Shown one piece after another: positions 32,573 through 42,151 of a stretch of DNA of 64,000 nucleotides. Position numbers and translations under genes: made by a program. Source of the DNA: Blautia parvula (GTDB taxonomy: Bacteria > Bacillota > Clostridia > Lachnospirales > Lachnospiraceae); NCBI RefSeq assembly GCF_020215665.1, contig NZ_CP084061.1, positions 124,001 to 188,000 on the forward strand, given 5' to 3'. The notes beneath the pieces were generated by a model. It had not been told where the DNA came from. It made no database searches and saw only the letters and a list, made by a program, of their open reading frames with translations. The first letter of the stretch is position 1; every line of letters starts with the position of its first letter.

Positions 32573-34018
32573 GTGAAGAAGATATTGTTTGTGGCTTCAG
32601 AGGCCGTACCGTTTATTAAAACAGGAGGGCTGGCAGATGTTGTCGGCGCGCTGCCCAAGTGCTTTGATAAGAATTATTTTGATGTGCGGGTGATTATCCC
32701 CAAATACATGTGCATGAAGGAAGAGTTCAAGAACCAGCTTCAGTATGTTACACATTTTTATATGGACATAGGCTACCGCAGAGAATATGTGGGCATCATG
32801 CAGATGGAATATGACGGTGTTCAGTTCTATTTCATTGATAACGAATACTATTTTTCAGGATACCAGCCATATGGTGATATCCGTTTTGACATTGAGAAAT
32901 TTGCGTTTTTCTCAAAAGCCGCACTGTCCATCCTGCCTGTAATTGATTTCAGGCCTGATGTGATCCACTGCCATGACTGGCAGACAGGACTGGTACCGGT
33001 TTACTTAAAGGACAGGTTCCAGGAAGGTGCCTTTTATCAGGGTATTAAGACAATCATGACCATACATAACCTGAAATTCCAGGGTACCTGGGATATTAAG
33101 ACGATCCGAGAACTGACCGGACTTCCGGCATATTATTTTACCCCTGACAAGCTGGAGTCATTCAAGGACGGCAACCTCTTAAAAGGCGGACTGGTGTATG
33201 CGGATGCCATTACAACTGTGAGTAATACCTATGCAGAAGAGATTAAGACTGAATTTTACGGAGAAAAACTGGACGGACTGCTTCGCGCCCGCGCCCATGA
33301 CCTGCGCGGTATCGTAAATGGAATTGACTATGATGAATACAACCCCGAAACTGACCGTATGATCGCGAAGAACTACAATGCGAAGACGTTCCGCAAAGAA
33401 AAAATAAAGAACAAGACAGCTCTGCAGAGCGAACTGGGATTGAACCAGGATCCGAAGGCTATGATGATTGGTATTGTGTCACGTCTGACAGACCAGAAGG
33501 GCCTTGATTTGATCGCTTATGTAATGGATGAGCTGTGCCAGGATGCGATCCAGCTTGTAGTGCTGGGCACTGGTGAAGAACGATACGAGAATATGTTCCG
33601 CCATTTCGCATGGAAATATCAAGGCAAGGTGTCCGCCAATATTTTCTATGACAATGCGTTATCTCACAGAATCTATGCATCATGTGATGCGTTCCTGATG
33701 CCGTCACTGTTTGAGCCATGCGGCCTGAGTCAGTTGATGAGCCTTCGTTACGGAACCATTCCCATTGTGCGTGAGACTGGCGGTTTGAAAGACACAGTAG
33801 AACCATACAATGAATTTGAAAGTACAGGAACAGGCTTCAGCTTTACGAACTACAATGCTCATGAGATGCTGAGTACGATTCGCTATGCAGAGTCTGTATA
33901 CTACGATAGGAAGCGCGAGTGGAACAAACTGATCGACCGCGCAATGGCCAAGGATTATTCCTGGTCCAATTCTGCGAACCAGTATGAAGAAATGTACAAC
34001 TGGCTGATTGGATCATGA
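32573..34018 (+). CDS. glgA: Glycogen synthase (ADP-glucose type)
   Basis: 481 residues from GTG 32573, 7 bp after GGAGGG; the longer frame from 32510 has no ribosome site. The GT5 enzyme transfers glucose from ADP-glucose to glycogen. Signatures: VKKILFVASEAVPFIKTGGLADVVGALPK (KxGGL motif), VIHCHDWQTGLVP, and the C-terminal LMPSLFEPCGLSQLMSLRYGTIPIVRETGGLKDTV. Only glgA is present; other glg genes are not in the window. TATAAT at 32469-32474 is a plausible minus-10 but has no good minus-35. Confidence 0.96.
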   Translation: MKKILFVASEAVPFIKTGGLADVVGALPKCFDKNYFDVRVIIPKYMCMKEEFKNQLQYVTHFYMDIGYRREYVGIMQMEYDGVQFYFIDNEYYFSGYQPYGDIRFDIEKFAFFSKAALSILPVIDFRPDVIHCHDWQTGLVPVYLKDRFQEGAFYQGIKTIMTIHNLKFQGTWDIKTIRELTGLPAYYFTPDKLESFKDGNLLKGGLVYADAITTVSNTYAEEIKTEFYGEKLDGLLRARAHDLRGIVNGIDYDEYNPETDRMIAKNYNAKTFRKEKIKNKTALQSELGLNQDPKAMMIGIVSRLTDQKGLDLIAYVMDELCQDAIQLVVLGTGEERYENMFRHFAWKYQGKVSANIFYDNALSHRIYASCDAFLMPSLFEPCGLSQLMSLRYGTIPIVRETGGLKDTVEPYNEFESTGTGFSFTNYNAHEMLSTIRYAESVYYDRKREWNKLIDRAMAKDYSWSNSANQYEEMYNWLIGS

Positions 34019-34049
34019 CAGGAAGGATTCTTGTAAAAAGCTGAGAGTG

Positions 34050-34084
34050 AACCGGATGCGGCAGAGGCTGCGTCCGGTTTTCTG
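34050..34084 (+). terminator. Intrinsic terminator of glgA
   Basis: AACCGGATGCGGC pairs with GCTGCGTCCGGTT (to 34079), allowing two G-U pairs, followed by TTCTGG. Confidence 0.85.
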
Positions 34085-34145
34085 GTTGTGCAGCCGCGCA
34101 GAGAAAAGATCACTTACCCGGCTGCAGAAGAAAGAAGGGATAGAT

Positions 34146-34814
34146 ATGAAAGTTCTTTTGACGGAAGACGATGACAAACTGCGCACAGAGCTGGCGCTGT
34201 TTTTTAAAATGCACGGATATGATACCGGGGAGATCACGGATTACAAAAATGCAGTGGAGGAGATCTGCCGTGCAGGGGGCGATATTCTGCTTTTAGACCT
34301 CTCCCTGCCGGACGCAGACGGAAAATACATCTGTAAGGAGCTGAGAAAACGTCTGGCGATTCCCATTGTCATCATAACCAGCCAGAATACGGAGATGAAT
34401 GAGCTTCTGTGTCTTAATTACGGGGCAGATGATTTTATAGCGAAGCCGTTTAATCCCCAGATCCTTTTGGCCCATGTGGAGGCAGTGCTGAAGAGAAGCC
34501 AGGGAAGCCTGCAAGAGACAGAGGAGATATCCTGCGGTGACTTTATTCTGGATATTTCCCGGAGCGTGGCAAAAGCAGGGGAGCAGGAGGCGGACCTGAC
34601 GAAAAATGAGAGCAGGATACTGTACTGCCTTGCGAAAAACAGGGGAAAGATCGTGTCCAGGGATGTGATCATCAATGATCTGTGGGACAGTGAACTGTTT
34701 GTAGATGACAATACCCTGACTGTGAATATCACAAGGCTTCGGGCAAAACTGGAATCTATCGGACGAAAGGGCGTGATCCATACCAAGAGAGGGCAGGGGT
34801 ATCTGTTAGAATGA
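34146..34814 (+). CDS. OmpR/PhoB-type response regulator, Bce group
   Basis: 222 residues from ATG 34146 behind AAGAAAGAAGGG. Receiver domain with EDD pocket, phospho-acceptor Asp in DILLLDLSLPDADG (about residue 51) and Lys in AKPFNPQ. The winged-helix C-terminal domain (about 125-222) ends LRAKLESIGRKGVIHTKRGQGYLL. The stop overlaps the sensor kinase start. The partner is a short two-helix kinase, and a Bce-type ABC transporter lies 7.6 kb downstream, so resistance to a cell-wall-active peptide is the likely task. Confidence 0.93.
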   Translation: MKVLLTEDDDKLRTELALFFKMHGYDTGEITDYKNAVEEICRAGGDILLLDLSLPDADGKYICKELRKRLAIPIVIITSQNTEMNELLCLNYGADDFIAKPFNPQILLAHVEAVLKRSQGSLQETEEISCGDFILDISRSVAKAGEQEADLTKNESRILYCLAKNRGKIVSRDVIINDLWDSELFVDDNTLTVNITRLRAKLESIGRKGVIHTKRGQGYLLE

Positions 34815-35827
34815 ATCTGAGAGAATATATAAAGGAGCGATGGCTGCAGTTTATTATGCTGCTGGCAGTTCTCACGGTGGTGATCCTTTTCGGTGTGCTG
34901 GTCATGATACCGAACTTTTACCTGCTGCTGGTAGGGGTCTCTTTTGTCAGCATCTGGTTCGCGGTGTGGTGCACGGATTATATGAGAAAACGCCGTTTTT
35001 ACAGGACAGTGGAAAATCATCTGGCACATCTTGACCAGAAATACCTGCTTCCCGAGCTGCTGGAATGCCCGGGTTTTCTGGAAGGGAAATTCATGTATGA
35101 AACCCTGCAGGAAATGGCGGAATCCATGAACTGGCGGGTGGGAGAGTACAGACGCAAAAGCGATGAGTACAAGGAATACATTGAACTGTGGGTTCATGAG
35201 GTGAAGCTCCCCATAGCCACCGGGAAAATGATTCTGGAAAACAACAGGGACAGCTGCAGTGAAAGCCTTTCGGAGGAGCTGGACAAGATCGATGACTTTG
35301 CAGAGCAGGCACTTTTTTACGCCAGAAGCAATTACGTGGAAAAGGACTATATACTGAAAAAGCTGAATCTGGAGGAGCTGGCACGCGAGGTTATACGCAA
35401 AAACAAGAAAGCACTTATAGGCGGAAAATTCTCCATAGCCCTGCATGACCTGAATGTATGTGTGTATTCTGACAGTAAGTGGCTGGCCTTTATTCTGAAC
35501 CAGATCCTGGCAAACAGCATCAAATACCGGAAGGAAGACAGCGCGGGAATCGAGTGGTATGCTGCTGCCGAAAAGGAAAAAGTCATCCTGTGCATGAAGG
35601 ACAAGGGCATCGGTATTCCGGTCATGGATGCAGGCCGTGTTTTTGACAAGGGTTTTACCGGCTCCAATGGCCGTTTTGGCAAAAAGTCCACGGGTATAGG
35701 CCTCTACCTGTGTAGAAAACTCTGTGAGAAAATGGGACACAAAATCTACCTGACATCCAGGGAAGGGGAAGGCTGTGAAGTCTTTATTGAATTTCCAAAA
35801 GGCAGTATGACCGGATTTCTGGAGTGA
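34811..35827 (+). CDS. Intramembrane-sensing histidine kinase, BceS-like
   Basis: 338 residues from ATG 34811. Two membrane helices (IMLLAVLTVVILFGVLVMI and LLVGVSFVSIWFAVWC) with almost no extracellular loop is the hallmark of BceS-type kinases that sense through a partner ABC transporter. The H box is ELWVHEVKLPIAT, the N box is NQILANSIKYR, and G boxes are KDKGIGIP and KKSTGIGLYLCRKL. It is coupled to the response regulator by a 4-bp overlap. No BceAB genes follow immediately, which is unusual; a matching pair starts at 42453. Confidence 0.92.
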   Translation: MNLREYIKERWLQFIMLLAVLTVVILFGVLVMIPNFYLLLVGVSFVSIWFAVWCTDYMRKRRFYRTVENHLAHLDQKYLLPELLECPGFLEGKFMYETLQEMAESMNWRVGEYRRKSDEYKEYIELWVHEVKLPIATGKMILENNRDSCSESLSEELDKIDDFAEQALFYARSNYVEKDYILKKLNLEELAREVIRKNKKALIGGKFSIALHDLNVCVYSDSKWLAFILNQILANSIKYRKEDSAGIEWYAAAEKEKVILCMKDKGIGIPVMDAGRVFDKGFTGSNGRFGKKSTGIGLYLCRKLCEKMGHKIYLTSREGEGCEVFIEFPKGSMTGFLE

Positions 35828-35930
35828 TCCCTTCTGCCTATGTGACTCTGTTACGGAAAACCCATCCGAATCTGTGTATGATAGTGGCAATGAGAAAACA
35901 GACCAACCACAAAAAAGGAGTGTTTCAGAT

Positions 35931-38504
35931 ATGCCAAAAAAGACAGTGATAATCGGAGGCGTAGCAGGAGGAGCCACAGCAGCGGCCAGACTGCGCAGAA
36001 GAGATGAGAATATGGAGATTGTTGTTCTGGAAAAAGGAGACTATATATCCTTTGCCAACTGCGGCCTTCCCTACTATATCGGGGATGTGATAAAGAGCAG
36101 AGATGCCCTTCTTCTCCAGACACCGGAGGCCATGAAGAAAAAATTCAATATTGATGTCCGCACAAAAGCAGAGGCAGCCGCCATTGATCCGAAGGAGCAC
36201 AAAGTCCTGGTACGCAGCCTTTCCACCGGAGAGGAATACGAGGAAACCTACGACAGCCTTATCCTTGCCACCGGTTCCTCTCCCTTAAAACCGCCTATCC
36301 CCGGCATTGACGGGCAGGGTATTTTCACCCTCTGGAATATTCCGGATACGGACAATATAAAGCATTACATGGAACAGCATCATCCGGGCAGGGCGGCCGT
36401 GATCGGCGGAGGCTTTATCGGCCTTGAGATGGCGGAAAATCTGCACAGGGCAGGTCTTGACGTGACGATCATAGAGATGCAGAATCAGGTCATGGCGCCT
36501 CTTGACTACGAAATGGCGCAGCTTCTCCACGAAAACATCCGCATGAACAACACCAGGCTGATCCTGGAGGACGGTGTCGACCACTTTGAGACACAAAACG
36601 GCAGTACAAAAATCCATCTGAAAAGCGGCAGAATCGTGGAGGCTGAGCTGGTTCTCCTCTCCATCGGCGTAAGGCCCAACAGTGCACTTGCAAAAGACGC
36701 AGGCCTTGCCTTAAATGCCCGTGGAGGCATTCAGGTCGATGCCTGTCTCAGGACTTCCGAACCGGATATCTATGCAGTAGGTGATGTCATAGAAGTCAAC
36801 CATCTGGTGACCGGTGAGAAAACCATGATTCCCCTTGCAGGACCTGCCAACAAGCAGGCCAGAATCTGCGCGGACAACATTACGGGCAGCCAAAAAACAT
36901 ACGAGGGTTCCATGGGAACCTCTGTTGCCCAGGTCTTTGACCGGACCGCAGCTGCAGTGGGTCTGAACGAAAAAGCCCTTCTGGCATCCGGCAGGAAAAA
37001 GGGAACAGATTATGAGACTGTTGTCATCAACCAGAAATCCCATGCCGGCTACTATCCCCAGGCTACACCCATCACTCTGAAGCTTCTCTTTGACAAAGAG
37101 GGAAAGATACTGGGGGCCCAGGCAGTAGGCCAGGATAAAGTGGATAAAAGGATAGATACCATAGCCACGGTCATGAGCATGAAGGGAACCACAGAGAATC
37201 TTGCAAAACTGGAACTGGCCTATGCCCCGCCCTTTTCCTCAGCCAAGGATCCTGTCAATATGCTGGGCTTTGTGGCGGAGAATATTCGGAACAACATGGT
37301 ATCCTTTGTCACCCCCGCGGAGCTGGATCTGCTTCTGCAGGCAGAGCATGAGGGCGTTACCGTCCTGGATGTTACAGAGGAGGCTGAACGCATGGTATTT
37401 TCCATTCCCGGTTCTGTCCACATGCCTCTCGGCACCCTGCGGAGCCGTCTCAGGGAGCTGAATCCGGATAAGAGGATTGTAGCGTATTGTTCCATAGGCG
37501 TGCGTTCCTACAATGCGGCCCGCATCCTTATGCAGAGCGGATTTCAAAAGGTAAGTGTACTGGCCGGCGGTACATCCTTCTACAAAACATATCACCACAC
37601 TGCATCCGGTGAGACACCGCCGGTTTTTACTTCCGCTGAAAAAAGCCCTGCGGCGCCGGAGCCTGCCAAAGACTCACCGCAGAAGCTTCAGATTCTGGAC
37701 TGCAGCGGCCTTCAGTGCCCCGGTCCCATCATGAAAGTAAATGAGACCCTGAAGAAGATGCCCGAAGGCTCCAGACTTCAGGTGTCCGCCACAGACATGG
37801 GATTTGCCCGGGATATAGACGCCTGGTGCCGGAGAACCGGCAACACTCTATTGTCCACAGAACGCCAGGGCAGGGAAAACATTGTGACTATTCAAAAAGG
37901 CACTGCATCCTCCTCAGCTGTAGATGCAGCCTCCTGTCCGTCCCACAACCGGGATGATTTGAGCGCAGCCTCCTGCCCGTCCCACAACCGGGATGATTTG
38001 AGCGCAGCCTCCTGGCCGTCCCATGACCGGGATGATCAGGGAAAGACAATTATCGTCTTCGACGGTGATTTAGACAAAGTTCTGGCCTCCTTCATCATAG
38101 CCAACGGCGCTGCTGCCATGGGCCGCCCGGTCACCATGTTCTTTACCTTCTGGGGCCTGAACGCTCTTAGAAAACCGGAAAAAGTCCATGTCAAAAAGCC
38201 TTTTATTGAGAAAATGTTCGGTTTCATGATGCCCCGGGGCACCACAAAACTGAAGCTTTCCAAAATGAACATGATGGGCATGGGCACCAAAATGATGAAA
38301 AAAGTCATGAAATCCAAAAATGTCTCCTCTCTGGAAGAACTCATCAGGCAGGCCCAGGAAAACGGCGTAAAGCTGGTAGCCTGCACCATGTCCATGGATG
38401 TCATGGGCATTACCCCGGAGGAACTCATAGACGGCGTAGAACTGGCCGGTGTAGCCTCCTACCTGGGCGACGCGGAGCAGTCCAACGTAAATCTGTTTGT
38501 ATAA
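35931..38504 (+). CDS. CoA-disulfide reductase-rhodanese-TusA-DsrE four-domain fusion
   Basis: 857 residues from ATG 35931 behind AAAAAAGGAGTG. Residues 1-450 are an FAD/NAD(P) disulfide reductase (IIGGVAGGATAAARLRRR; active Cys in FANCGLPYYIGD). Residues 455-560 are a rhodanese domain with Cys in VAYCSIGVRSYNAARIL (about 519). Residues 585-660 form a TusA/SirA domain (LQCPGPIMKVNETLKKMP). A repeat linker follows, then a DsrE-like domain from about 704 (IIVFDGDLDKVLASFIIANGAAAMG) with Cys in ACTMSMDVMGI. These domains pass sulfane sulfur along Cys residues, so the protein likely reduces or relays persulfides, polysulfide or CoA persulfide. It is monocistronic with a terminator. Confidence 0.9.
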   Translation: MPKKTVIIGGVAGGATAAARLRRRDENMEIVVLEKGDYISFANCGLPYYIGDVIKSRDALLLQTPEAMKKKFNIDVRTKAEAAAIDPKEHKVLVRSLSTGEEYEETYDSLILATGSSPLKPPIPGIDGQGIFTLWNIPDTDNIKHYMEQHHPGRAAVIGGGFIGLEMAENLHRAGLDVTIIEMQNQVMAPLDYEMAQLLHENIRMNNTRLILEDGVDHFETQNGSTKIHLKSGRIVEAELVLLSIGVRPNSALAKDAGLALNARGGIQVDACLRTSEPDIYAVGDVIEVNHLVTGEKTMIPLAGPANKQARICADNITGSQKTYEGSMGTSVAQVFDRTAAAVGLNEKALLASGRKKGTDYETVVINQKSHAGYYPQATPITLKLLFDKEGKILGAQAVGQDKVDKRIDTIATVMSMKGTTENLAKLELAYAPPFSSAKDPVNMLGFVAENIRNNMVSFVTPAELDLLLQAEHEGVTVLDVTEEAERMVFSIPGSVHMPLGTLRSRLRELNPDKRIVAYCSIGVRSYNAARILMQSGFQKVSVLAGGTSFYKTYHHTASGETPPVFTSAEKSPAAPEPAKDSPQKLQILDCSGLQCPGPIMKVNETLKKMPEGSRLQVSATDMGFARDIDAWCRRTGNTLLSTERQGRENIVTIQKGTASSSAVDAASCPSHNRDDLSAASCPSHNRDDLSAASWPSHDRDDQGKTIIVFDGDLDKVLASFIIANGAAAMGRPVTMFFTFWGLNALRKPEKVHVKKPFIEKMFGFMMPRGTTKLKLSKMNMMGMGTKMMKKVMKSKNVSSLEELIRQAQENGVKLVACTMSMDVMGITPEELIDGVELAGVASYLGDAEQSNVNLFV
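37926..38039 (+). repeat. 39-bp in-frame tandem repeat in the fusion-protein linker
   Basis: Units 37926-37964 and 37965-38003 differ at a single base and encode AASCPSHNRDDLS. A third, partial copy at 38004-38039 reads AASWPSHDRDDQ. The repeat lies between the TusA and DsrE domains and adds two Cys to the linker. Confidence 0.9.
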
Positions 38505-38507
38505 GCA

Positions 38508-38550
38508 AAACGTCCGGCATCTGTTTTTTACAGAGCCGGGCGTTTCTCTT
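38508..38550 (+). terminator. Intrinsic terminator
   Basis: AAACGTCCGGC (38508-38518) pairs with GCCGGGCGTTT (38535-38545), with inner CTGT/ACAG pairing, followed by CTCTTTG. The next 200 bp hold no gene; AT content rises toward the following acetyltransferase. Confidence 0.85.
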
Positions 38551-38762
38551 TGTCCTCCGGAATCACCTGAATTTGGCGTGCGGGAATCCTGAGCTTCAGC
38601 AGAATATTTTTACATACAAGAACAGAAAGTATGTTCGAAAAACATTGTCATACTCCTGCTAATCCTGTATACTATAACTAAATTCAGCCCTGAAAAAGCA
38701 GCACCAATCCATTTCAAAAATTTTTGGGGCAGCTACTAATATGAACAAAGGACGGTGTTTTG

Positions 38763-39209
38763 ATGATTATTACAAAAGCTACAAAAGAGGACTTATCAGA
38801 AATTCTACAACTGCAATATTTGTCTTATCAAAGCGAGGCAAAACTATTAAATAATTTTGATATTCCGCCACTAAAGCAGACATTACAAGAGGTTCAAAAC
38901 GAATATGATAATGGGACAATATTAAAAGTTCTTGATGATAATAACAGAATTATCGGTTCAGTACGTGGCTATATAGAAAATGGTACTCTATACATTGGAA
39001 AATTATTCGTACACCCATTTTGGCAAGGAAAAGGGATAGGCACAAAATTATTAAAAGAAATTGAACACACTTGTCCACATAACCGATGTGAATTGTTTAC
39101 AAGTTCAAAAAGTGCAAAAAATTTACAGCTGTATGAACAGGTTGGATATGAAATTTTTAAACAACAGGAAGTTTCGAATGAACTTACTTTTATATACTTA
39201 GAAAAATAG
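38763..39209 (+). CDS. GNAT family N-acetyltransferase, AT-rich
   Basis: 148 residues from ATG 38763 behind AAAGGACGG. The acetyl-CoA loop is KLFVHPFWQGKGIGTKLLKEIE (about residues 80-101) and the end KNLQLYEQVGYEIFKQQEVSNELTFIYLEK is typical of small GNATs. The substrate is unknown. The gene is visibly richer in A and T than its neighbours and favours codons such as TTA, AAA, ATA and AAT that flanking genes avoid, which suggests recent acquisition. It stands alone. Confidence 0.9.
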   Translation: MIITKATKEDLSEILQLQYLSYQSEAKLLNNFDIPPLKQTLQEVQNEYDNGTILKVLDDNNRIIGSVRGYIENGTLYIGKLFVHPFWQGKGIGTKLLKEIEHTCPHNRCELFTSSKSAKNLQLYEQVGYEIFKQQEVSNELTFIYLEK

Positions 39210-39336
39210 ACAACAATGGAGGATGAATCGTCTGCCTGTTAAATTATTGTGTTATTTTACGGCACATGAGTTTAAGACGCATGATATAAGAATAATGTTG
39301 ACCGGAAAACCGATAGATATATAAGCGAGGATAAAT

Positions 39337-40086
39337 ATGAATAAAAATTTTATTAACCTGACAACCGAAAACCTTCCCGCTGAGCATTTATGCTGCATCA
39401 TCCGCAGCAAAAAGCCCCATCCCGGCGTTGAGGCAAAGCGGCAATGGCTTTCTTACCGCCTGAAAGAGGGCCATGTCTTCAGAAAATTAAACGAAAAAGC
39501 AGTGGTCTTCATAGAATACGCTCCTCTGGAAACCGCCTGGGTCCCCATAACCGGCTATAATTACTATTATATATACTGCCTGTGGGTCACGGGTGCCCAC
39601 AAAGGAAACGGTTACGGCAGATTACTGATGGAATACTGCATAGCCGACGCCAAAGCAAAGGGAAAGTCCGGCATCTGCATGCTCGGCTCCAAAAAACAAA
39701 AAGCCTGGCTTTCCGACCAGGCATTTGCCAAAAAGTTCGGCTTTGAAGTTGTCGACACCACAGACTCCGGCTACGACCTTCTTGCCCTCTCCTTCGACGG
39801 AACCACCCCTCAATTTACCAAAAGCGCCAAAGCCCAAACAATCGAGAACAAAATCCTCACCATCTACTACGACCATCAATGCCCCTACACCTACCAAACC
39901 ATAGAAACCATAAAAAAATACTGCGAATCCACCAATACCCCCTCCGCCTTCATCCAGGTAGACACACTACAAAAAGCAAAAACCCTCCCCTGTGTATTCA
40001 ACAACTGGGCCATATTCTACAAAGGAAACTTTGAAACCGTAAATCTTGCAGACCTCAACACCATAAAACGAATCCTAAACAAATAA
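39337..40086 (+). CDS. GNAT acetyltransferase with C-terminal YoaP-like domain
   Basis: 249 residues from ATG 39337 with AAGCGAGGATAA upstream. The N-terminal GNAT domain (1-150) contains LWVTGAHKGNGYGRLLMEYCIADAKAKGKSG. The C-terminal 90 residues (ILTIYYDHQCPYTYQTIETIKKYCESTNTPSAF) look like the YoaP domain, a thioredoxin-like module with a single Cys in place of CxxC. YoaP-type proteins are widespread in Firmicutes but have no assigned substrate. The second half of the gene has unusual codon use, with many C- and A-rich codons and few G. It is followed by a bidirectional terminator. Confidence 0.85.
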   Translation: MNKNFINLTTENLPAEHLCCIIRSKKPHPGVEAKRQWLSYRLKEGHVFRKLNEKAVVFIEYAPLETAWVPITGYNYYYIYCLWVTGAHKGNGYGRLLMEYCIADAKAKGKSGICMLGSKKQKAWLSDQAFAKKFGFEVVDTTDSGYDLLALSFDGTTPQFTKSAKAQTIENKILTIYYDHQCPYTYQTIETIKKYCESTNTPSAFIQVDTLQKAKTLPCVFNNWAIFYKGNFETVNLADLNTIKRILNK

Positions 40087-40110
40087 AAATAATTTTTCTG
40101 CATAAAGAAA

Positions 40111-40157
40111 AAGAAGCTTCCACGGTTTTAAATATCAACCGTGGAAACTTCTTTTTT
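40111..40157. terminator. Bidirectional terminator
   Basis: AAGAAGCTTCCACGGTT pairs with AACCGTGGAAACTTCTT, flanked by A-rich sequence on the left and TTTTTT on the right, so it can serve both the YoaP-type gene and the convergent pyrophosphatase gene. Confidence 0.92.
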
Positions 40158-40186
40158 CTACCGCTTTCACTGTCCCTTATATCACA

Positions 40187-42151
40187 TCAAAGAAACAAAG
40201 GCGTAAACACCACCGCCACAATCGTCATCAACTTAATCAAAATATTGATCGAAGGCCCCGAAGTATCCTTAAACGGATCCCCCACTGTATCACCGACAAC
40301 CGCCGCCTTATGCGCCTCGCTGCCCTTACCGCCGTGAGCCCCCTCCTCAATAAACTTCTTGGCATTATCCCATGCCCCGCCGGAATTTGCCATAAAAACA
40401 GCCATCAGCACTCCTGTGACCAATGCCCCGGCCAATAACCCGCCAAGCGCTGCCGGCCCCAGAACCAGCCCCACAAACAGTGGAGCCACAACAGCCATAA
40501 TACCTGGAACCAGCATCTCTCTTAACGCTGCCTGGGTAGAAATCTGCACGCAGGAAGAGTAATCCGGCTTCCCTGTCCCTTCCATAATACCCGGAATCGT
40601 CTTAAACTGCCTCCGCACCTCCTCGATCATTTTATTTGCCGCCTTGGAAACAGAATCCATGGTAAGCGCAGAGAATAAAAACGGCAGCATACCGCCAATA
40701 AACAGCCCCACAATAACCTGCGGATTCAGAATATCGATGGTATCCAGATTCACCGCCTCCGCGTAAGACACAAACAATGCCAAAGCCGTTAACGCCGCGG
40801 AGCCAATGGCAAATCCTTTGCCCATGGCAGCAGTGGTATTTCCCACAGAATCCAGCTTATCCGTAATATTCCGTACAGATTCATCAAGCCCTGCCATCTC
40901 CGCGATACCGCCTGCATTATCCGCAATCGGCCCATAGGCATCGATGGCGATGGTGATACCGGCTGTGGAAAGCATTCCCACTGCGGAAAGAGCAATCCCG
41001 TACAGTCCGCTGAAATGATAAGCAGCCAGGATTCCGACAGCAATAAAAAGGATCGGGAGCATAGTGGAACGCATACCCACAGACAGTCCGCTGATAATAG
41101 TAGTGGCAGCACCTGTCTCAGACTGGGATGCAATCTTCTGAACCGGCTTAAAATCCCCGGAAGTATAATACTCTGTGGTGATACCGATCAGCAGTCCCAC
41201 GATCAGTCCGCTGATAATGGCGACAGCCGCCTTAAAATTTCCAAAGAACATATGACTTAACACAAGGGAGAGCACCAGTACCACTACACTGGAACCGTAA
41301 GTTCCTACCTTCAGTGCCTTGCCGGGGTCTGCGCTGCTGCTGGCTTTCACCAGGAAAGTGCCAGCCATGGAAGCCAGAATCCCCACACCTGCCAGCACCA
41401 GCGGGAATACGGCACCGGAACCCTGAAAATAGATCAGCCCCAGCGTGATGGCAGATACCAGGGAACCCACATAAGATTCAAACAGGTCAGCCCCCATACC
41501 GGCCACATCACCTACATTGTCACCTACATTATCGGCAATAACAGCCGGATTTCTGGGGTCATCCTCAGGAATCCCCGCCTCCACCTTTCCAACCAGATCG
41601 GCGCCCACATCAGCCGCTTTTGTATAGATACCGCCGCCCACACGGGCAAAAAGCGCGATAGAGGAAGCGCCCAGGCCGAAACCGGAGATGATTCCGGCAT
41701 CCTTTGTCACAAGATAAACCAGGCTGACACCCAGAAGGCCCAGGCCGGTTACACACATACCCATAACAGAACCGCCTGAGAAGGCAATAGAAAGTGCCTG
41801 TTTCATGCCGGATTCCTTTGCAGCGCCTGCTGTGCGCACATTGGCCTTTGTGGCAACCTGCATGCCGCAGTAGCCGGATACGGAGGAGAAGACCGCTCCC
41901 ATAAGAAACGCGGCTGCAGTCATCCAGCTTTTCAGAGCGATACCTAAAATCAGGAAGAACACCACAACGAAAATGATCAGTATCTTGTACTCAGCCGTTA
42001 AAAAAGCCTGTGCCCCCTCATGAATGTAGGAGGCGATCTCCTTCATCCTGTCATTTCCGGCCTGCTGTTTTTTTATGGTGCAGGTCAGAAAGAAGGCGAA
42101 GAGAAGTCCCAGTATCCCTATAACAGGGACGAGATAAAGCAGTTGTTCCAT
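40187..42151 (-). CDS. hppA: Membrane-bound ion-pumping pyrophosphatase, K+-dependent type
   Basis: 654 residues from ATG 42151 behind AAAGGAAGGGAA; a longer frame to 42184 lacks a site. It hydrolyses pyrophosphate to pump H+ or Na+ across the membrane, with about 16 helices. The active site is clear: [47 protein letters not shown], with EEVRRQF and [24 protein letters not shown] near the end. The [15 protein letters not shown] segment has Ala where K+-independent enzymes have Lys, so it should need K+. Sodium or proton specificity is not settled here. It is a single gene, divergent from the ABC transporter. Confidence 0.95.
   Translation of the reverse strand: MEQLLYLVPVIGILGLLFAFFLTCTIKKQQAGNDRMKEIASYIHEGAQAFLTAEYKILIIFVVVFFLILGIALKSWMTAAAFLMGAVFSSVSGYCGMQVATKANVRTAGAAKESGMKQALSIAFSGGSVMGMCVTGLGLLGVSLVYLVTKDAGIISGFGLGASSIALFARVGGGIYTKAADVGADLVGKVEAGIPEDDPRNPAVIADNVGDNVGDVAGMGADLFESYVGSLVSAITLGLIYFQGSGAVFPLVLAGVGILASMAGTFLVKASSSADPGKALKVGTYGSSVVVLVLSLVLSHMFFGNFKAAVAIISGLIVGLLIGITTEYYTSGDFKPVQKIASQSETGAATTIISGLSVGMRSTMLPILFIAVGILAAYHFSGLYGIALSAVGMLSTAGITIAIDAYGPIADNAGGIAEMAGLDESVRNITDKLDSVGNTTAAMGKGFAIGSAALTALALFVSYAEAVNLDTIDILNPQVIVGLFIGGMLPFLFSALTMDSVSKAANKMIEEVRRQFKTIPGIMEGTGKPDYSSCVQISTQAALREMLVPGIMAVVAPLFVGLVLGPAALGGLLAGALVTGVLMAVFMANSGGAWDNAKKFIEEGAHGGKGSEAHKAAVVGDTVGDPFKDTSGPSINILIKLMTIVAVVFTPLFL

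Noticed and set aside
34418-35977. 519-residue minus-strand open frame opposite the response regulator and kinase
   Set aside because: It is exactly antisense to two well-supported genes with all family motifs, has no ribosome site and shows no recognisable domain.
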